In this document: one piece after another, positions 48,557 through 51,520 of the stretch
How positions within the stretch are numbered: position 1 is the stretch's first letter
How the letters are laid out: every line of letters starts with the position of its first letter
Notes under the pieces: model-generated
What the model saw: only the letters and a program-made list of their open reading frames with translations
Databases searched by the model: none
Told to the model about the DNA's origin: nothing
From: Streptomyces sp. NRRL F-6131
Lineage (GTDB): Bacteria > Actinomycetota > Actinomycetes > Streptomycetales > Streptomycetaceae
DNA length: 51,520 nucleotides
Assembly (NCBI GenBank): GCA_000719695.1
Contig: JOHN01000068.1
Location: forward strand, 1 to 51,520
Direction of reading: 5' to 3'
Translations under genes and position numbers: made by a program

Positions 48557-49737
48557 GCACCAACCGATCCCGTCGGATCGACCGTGACACCGCCGAGCAG
48601 CTGCTCGCCGGTGCCGTGGGCGGCCCGTCGGCCGGGCAGGACGCCTCGCTCACCGGCCCGGACGGCAGCACTGGGCGTACGGGGGTTGCCCGTGTGCTCG
48701 CCGCCGCCGCGGCTCCGGCGACGCGGGACGACCTGGCCGGGGAGGAAGCGGCCCTGGCCGCGTTCCGGGAGGCCCGTCTCGCGCCCGTCCCAGCAGTACC
48801 CGCCGCACCCGCACCCGTCCGGAGACGTTCGATGGCCGCCGCCACGCTGACCAGGGCCTTCAGTACGAAGGCCGCTGCCGTCGTGCTCGGTGCCACGGCG
48901 CTCGGCGGGGTCGCGGTCGCGGCCGGGACGGGCAATCTGCCATCGGCGCTGGGAGGCGGCTCGGACGAGCCGCACCGGGGCGCGCTCGCCCCGGTCACGT
49001 CCGCTCCGCCGTCCACCCCGGCGCCGCGCTCCGGCGCGGCGGTCGGCGGGTCGACGACCGCGCCGTTCACCGCCGGCCCGTCCGGCAGCACCTCGGGCGG
49101 TCCGTCCGGGACGCCGTCCGGTACCCCGTCGGGCGGCCCGGCCACCGTCGATCCGACCACCGCCGATCCGTCCGCCTCGGCGACCCGGCCGCGGGAGACG
49201 CCCTCCCGCACCCCGGGCGAGGGCCGCGGTCCGGCGTACCCCCGTGCGCACGTCGCGCTCTGCAAGGCGTTCGCCGACCGGGCCGGCAAGGGAGACCGCC
49301 CCCGTCCGTCGGCCACCGACGCCCGGTTCGGCGCGCTGGTCGCGGCGGCGGGCGGGCCGGAGAAGGTGGAGGAGTACTGCGCGCGGGTGCTCGGTGCCGC
49401 CGCCGACGAGGACCGCCAGGGCGGTTCCGGCTCCGGGCCGGCGCGGCCGGGCAGCGGCTCCGGTTCGGGCTCCGGCCGTTCCGACGACGGGTCCGGCTCC
49501 GGCGGCGGCGACGGCCAAGGCGGCGACAGCCAGGGCGGCCCCGGAACGGGCGCCGACCAGGGCGTCGCCGGGGGCGGCGACGGCGGCTCCGGCCGCGCGT
49601 CGAAGGCCGCCACCGCACCGCCGACCGCGCCCGCGGCGACCGCGCCCGTACCCGCCACGCCCGCACCGGCCACGTCCGGACGGCCGAGGACCGACCGCAC
49701 CGACCGACCGGACGACGCCCCGGGCGACCGGAGGTGA
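48553..49737 (+). CDS. Membrane-anchored Ser/Thr/Gly/Pro-rich protein, possible anti-sigma partner
   Basis: A 394-residue protein. Residues 1-100 are cytoplasmic with an acidic/helical stretch (AEQLLAGAVGG, DDLAGEEAALAAFREARLA). One hydrophobic helix lies at about 108-125. A long extracellular low-complexity region (PSGTPSGTPSGG, GSGSGSG) surrounds a small conserved piece with two cysteines (HVALCKAFADRAGKG ... VEEYC). Its ATGA overlap with the sigma gene and its topology are what one expects of an anti-sigma factor, but there is no zinc HxxxCxxC motif. The assignment is by context only. Confidence 0.7.
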   Translation: MSTNRSRRIDRDTAEQLLAGAVGGPSAGQDASLTGPDGSTGRTGVARVLAAAAAPATRDDLAGEEAALAAFREARLAPVPAVPAAPAPVRRRSMAAATLTRAFSTKAAAVVLGATALGGVAVAAGTGNLPSALGGGSDEPHRGALAPVTSAPPSTPAPRSGAAVGGSTTAPFTAGPSGSTSGGPSGTPSGTPSGGPATVDPTTADPSASATRPRETPSRTPGEGRGPAYPRAHVALCKAFADRAGKGDRPRPSATDARFGALVAAAGGPEKVEEYCARVLGAAADEDRQGGSGSGPARPGSGSGSGSGRSDDGSGSGGGDGQGGDSQGGPGTGADQGVAGGGDGGSGRASKAATAPPTAPAATAPVPATPAPATSGRPRTDRTDRPDDAPGDRR

Positions 49738-49820
49738 CCCAGATCTCCGGATGAGCGGCGAGCGAATCCCCCCGGGCCCGTCGCTCATCCGGACAGTTCC
49801 ACCCCGCAGGACCCCGCTCC

Positions 49821-49872
49821 ACCGCAGTGACCGCTGGACCGCAGTGACCGCTGGACCGCAGTACCCCGCTCC
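49821..49872. repeat. 17-bp tandem repeats
   Basis: Two perfect copies of accgcagtgaccgctgg (49821-49837, 49838-49854) are followed by a third diverged copy of 18 bases. A further relative precedes them at 49801-49820. They may be slippage products or a binding array. Confidence 0.75.
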
Positions 49873-50002
49873 ACCCGAGACCCCGGGTGGCCGGTCGGCC
49901 CCCCCGTGCCCACCGTCCACCCGGTCGGCCCGACCGGGCCGGCAGGCGCACCCCCCGGACGCGCCGCCGGTCCGGACGGGCCGGGCCCCCTCCGGCCCGT
50001 TC

Positions 50003-50066
50003 CGCCCGCAGTCAGGACGGACCGGAGACCCCGCCGGCCCGCCCGCCCGCAGTCAGGGCGGGCCGG
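50003..50066. repeat. Pair of 23-bp direct repeats
   Basis: Two copies sharing cgcccgcagtcagg and ccgg, with two a/g differences, start 41 bases apart. The gcagt core is shared with the upstream 17-bp repeats. Confidence 0.65.
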
Positions 50067-50096
50067 CACCCCGCTCGACCAGCCGAACCGCAGCGC

Positions 50097-50118
50097 TCGT
50101 GACCGTCTCCGGTCACGA
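50097..50118. terminator. Perfect hairpin upstream of the kinase gene
   Basis: tcgtgaccg and cggtcacga pair perfectly around tctc. It probably ends transcripts coming from the sigma-factor operon. A role in the kinase leader is also possible. Confidence 0.45.
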
Positions 50119-50281
50119 CCACGAGCCGGCGGTCGGGGATCCGCTGCCCGGTTCCCCGGCCGCCTCCCCCCTGTGCGGCGGGCCGTCGACAGCCGGGCCG
50201 GTCGCCCCCGGGGGCTATCGTGCACAGGTGCACGAGGCGGTCCGGGACCCCGGGCAGGGCTTCTGAGGGGAGCGGTTCCAG

Positions 50282-51520
50282 GTGATCGGACGCGCGCTGA
50301 ACGGGCGCTACGAGCTCGTCGAGACCATCGGTGTCGGCGGCATGGCCACCGTCTGGCGCGGGGTGGACCACGTGCTGGGCCGCCAGGTGGCCGTCAAGGT
50401 CCTCAACGGCGGCCTCGCCGACGACCCGCGGTTCGCCGAGCGGTTCGGCCGCGAGGCGCAGCACGCCGCCATGCTGGTCCACCCGAGGATCGTCATGGTC
50501 TTCGACTCCGGCGTGGACCAGGGCTCGCCGTACATCGTGATGGAGCTGGTGCAGGGCCGCTCCCTGGCCGCGCTGCTGGCGCAGCGCCCGGGCCTGCCGG
50601 TCGAGCAGGCGGTCGGGATCGCGGCCGCGGTCTGCGAGGGGCTGGCCCACGCGCACGCGGCGGGCCTGGTGCACCGGGACATCAAGCCCGGCAACATCAT
50701 GATCACCCACGACGGCGGGGTGAAGGTCGTCGACTTCGGCATCGCCCGCGCGGGCTCCTCGCACAACCTCACCCAGACCGCCTCGGTGCTCGGCACCGCC
50801 GCCTACCTCTCGCCCGAGCAGGCCACCGCGAGCCCGCTGGACGGCCGCACCGACCTGTACGCGGTCGGCTGCGTGCTCACCGAGATGCTCACCGGCGCAC
50901 CGCCGTTCACCGCCGAGACCCCGGTGGCGATCGCCTACAAGCACGTCGGGGAGCTGCCGCCGCCGCCCTCCGCCCGGCGTCCCGGTCTTCCGCCGGCCCT
51001 GGACGCGGCGGTGCTGCGGCTGCTCGCCAAGCACCCGGCCGACCGCCCGGCGGACGCCGCCGCGGCCCGGGCCGAACTGCTCGCCTGCGTCCCGGGGCTG
51101 ATACCCGCCGACCCGACCACCGAACTGCTCGCCGCCGCCTTCCCCCCGGCCGCGCCGTCACCGGTCGACCAGCAGCACACCACCTTCCTGCCGCACGGGC
51201 CGGTACCGCCCGCGCCGCCGGCGGCGACCTCGGTGATGGCGCCGATCCCGGCCGGCCGGCCGTTCCCGGAGCCGGATCCCGAGCCGGTGCGGGAGAGCCG
51301 GCGCCGGCCGATCGTGCTCGGGGCCCTCGGTTTGGCCGGGGTCGCCGGGGCCGCGATGCTCGCCCTCACCGCCTTCGACGACCCGGCCACCCCGTCCGCC
51401 GCGCCGCCCGCCAGGCCCACCGCGAGCGCCCCGGCCGGCACCGCCCCGGCGCCCACCCCCACGCCCACGCCCACCCCCACGCCGTCGGCCACCACGCCGT
51501 CCGCCACCCCGACCCCGACG
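50282..51520 (+). CDS. Ser/Thr protein kinase (PknB-like), cut by the window end
   Basis: At least 413 residues, with the frame open to the last base. The kinase domain (about 9-265) has the GVGGMATVW glycine loop, the VAVKVL lysine, HRDIKPGN, DFG and the SPEQ activation segment. A hydrophobic helix (about 342-363) follows, and then a Pro/Thr/Ala-rich exported tail with PTPT repeats reaching the window end. No PASTA domain is seen in the visible part. Such Hanks-type kinases sense envelope signals. The GTG start at 50282 is set by aggggag at 50268-50274 and by the conserved RALNGRYEL beginning. Confidence 0.9.
   Translation, partial: MIGRALNGRYELVETIGVGGMATVWRGVDHVLGRQVAVKVLNGGLADDPRFAERFGREAQHAAMLVHPRIVMVFDSGVDQGSPYIVMELVQGRSLAALLAQRPGLPVEQAVGIAAAVCEGLAHAHAAGLVHRDIKPGNIMITHDGGVKVVDFGIARAGSSHNLTQTASVLGTAAYLSPEQATASPLDGRTDLYAVGCVLTEMLTGAPPFTAETPVAIAYKHVGELPPPPSARRPGLPPALDAAVLRLLAKHPADRPADAAAARAELLACVPGLIPADPTTELLAAAFPPAAPSPVDQQHTTFLPHGPVPPAPPAATSVMAPIPAGRPFPEPDPEPVRESRRRPIVLGALGLAGVAGAAMLALTAFDDPATPSAAPPARPTASAPAGTAPAPTPTPTPTPTPSATTPSATPTPT

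Larger units (their letters stand above)
49738..50281 (+). other. Repeat-rich intergenic region before the kinase gene
   Basis: About 540 bases without a convincing gene. Frames that run through it are low-complexity Pro/Arg/Gly. It contains a 17-bp tandem repeat cluster (49821-49872), a pair of 23-bp repeats (50003-50025 and 50044-50066) and a perfect 9-bp hairpin (50097-50118). Confidence 0.6.

Overview
The window is chromosomal DNA of a very GC-rich actinomycete. GC-biased codon third positions, GTG/TTG starts, ATGA/GTGA start-stop overlaps, ECF sigma factors, a PASTA-less Ser/Thr kinase and two biosynthetic gene clusters all point to Streptomycetaceae (Streptomyces or Kitasatospora). The genus cannot be fixed from this sequence alone. 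No tRNA, rRNA, insertion sequence, phage gene or CRISPR array was seen.

Region 1 (1-17850) is an unusual PUFA/fatty-acid-synthase-like iterative polyketide cluster. After a 773-bp leader with a good vegetative promoter comes a tightly coupled row of genes: AT-ACP; a 2647-residue megasynthase read as FabL-type SDR (probable enoyl reductase)-KS-CLF-KR-DH-cytochrome P450; a KR plus degenerate DH protein; a flavin monooxygenase; an MMPL-type lipid exporter; and a SnoaL-like protein. An Sfp-type phosphopantetheinyl transferase follows a hairpin. No thioesterase, PfaD-type enoyl reductase or tandem ACP array is present. I do not recognise this architecture as a described family, and it is my candidate for the new system. 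The inferred product is a reduced or partly unsaturated acyl chain, oxidised by the fused P450 and the flavoenzyme and exported by MMPL.

Region 2 (17822-20600) is a boundary of two divergent genes, a DHA2 MFS exporter and a double-module Lrp/AsnC regulator.

Region 3 (20781-35688) is a recognisable polycyclic tetramate macrolactam (PTM) cluster: sterol-desaturase-type hydroxylase, KS-AT-DH-KR-ACP-C-A-PCP-TE hybrid synthase with an ornithine-like A-domain code, P450, one phytoene-desaturase-like FAD oxidoreductase and one zinc-independent MDR reductase. Having a single phytoene-desaturase-like gene plus the MDR gene resembles ikarugamycin-type clusters. The hydroxylase is a frontalamide/HSAF-type addition. 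Two palindromes precede the operon.

Region 4 (35704-51520) is mostly housekeeping or conserved actinobacterial genes: two RNA methyltransferases, a damaged AhpD-like gene, a small acidic protein, a large flippase-like membrane protein, a UBP zinc finger, an ECF sigma factor with a SnoaL-like tail overlapping an antisense STAS gene, SRPBCC and Nudix proteins, a Clp-N/HTH protein with two upstream palindromes, a tyrosine phosphatase, a VC0807-like membrane protein, a DUF4304 protein, a second ECF sigma factor with a membrane-anchored partner, and a Ser/Thr kinase cut by the window end.
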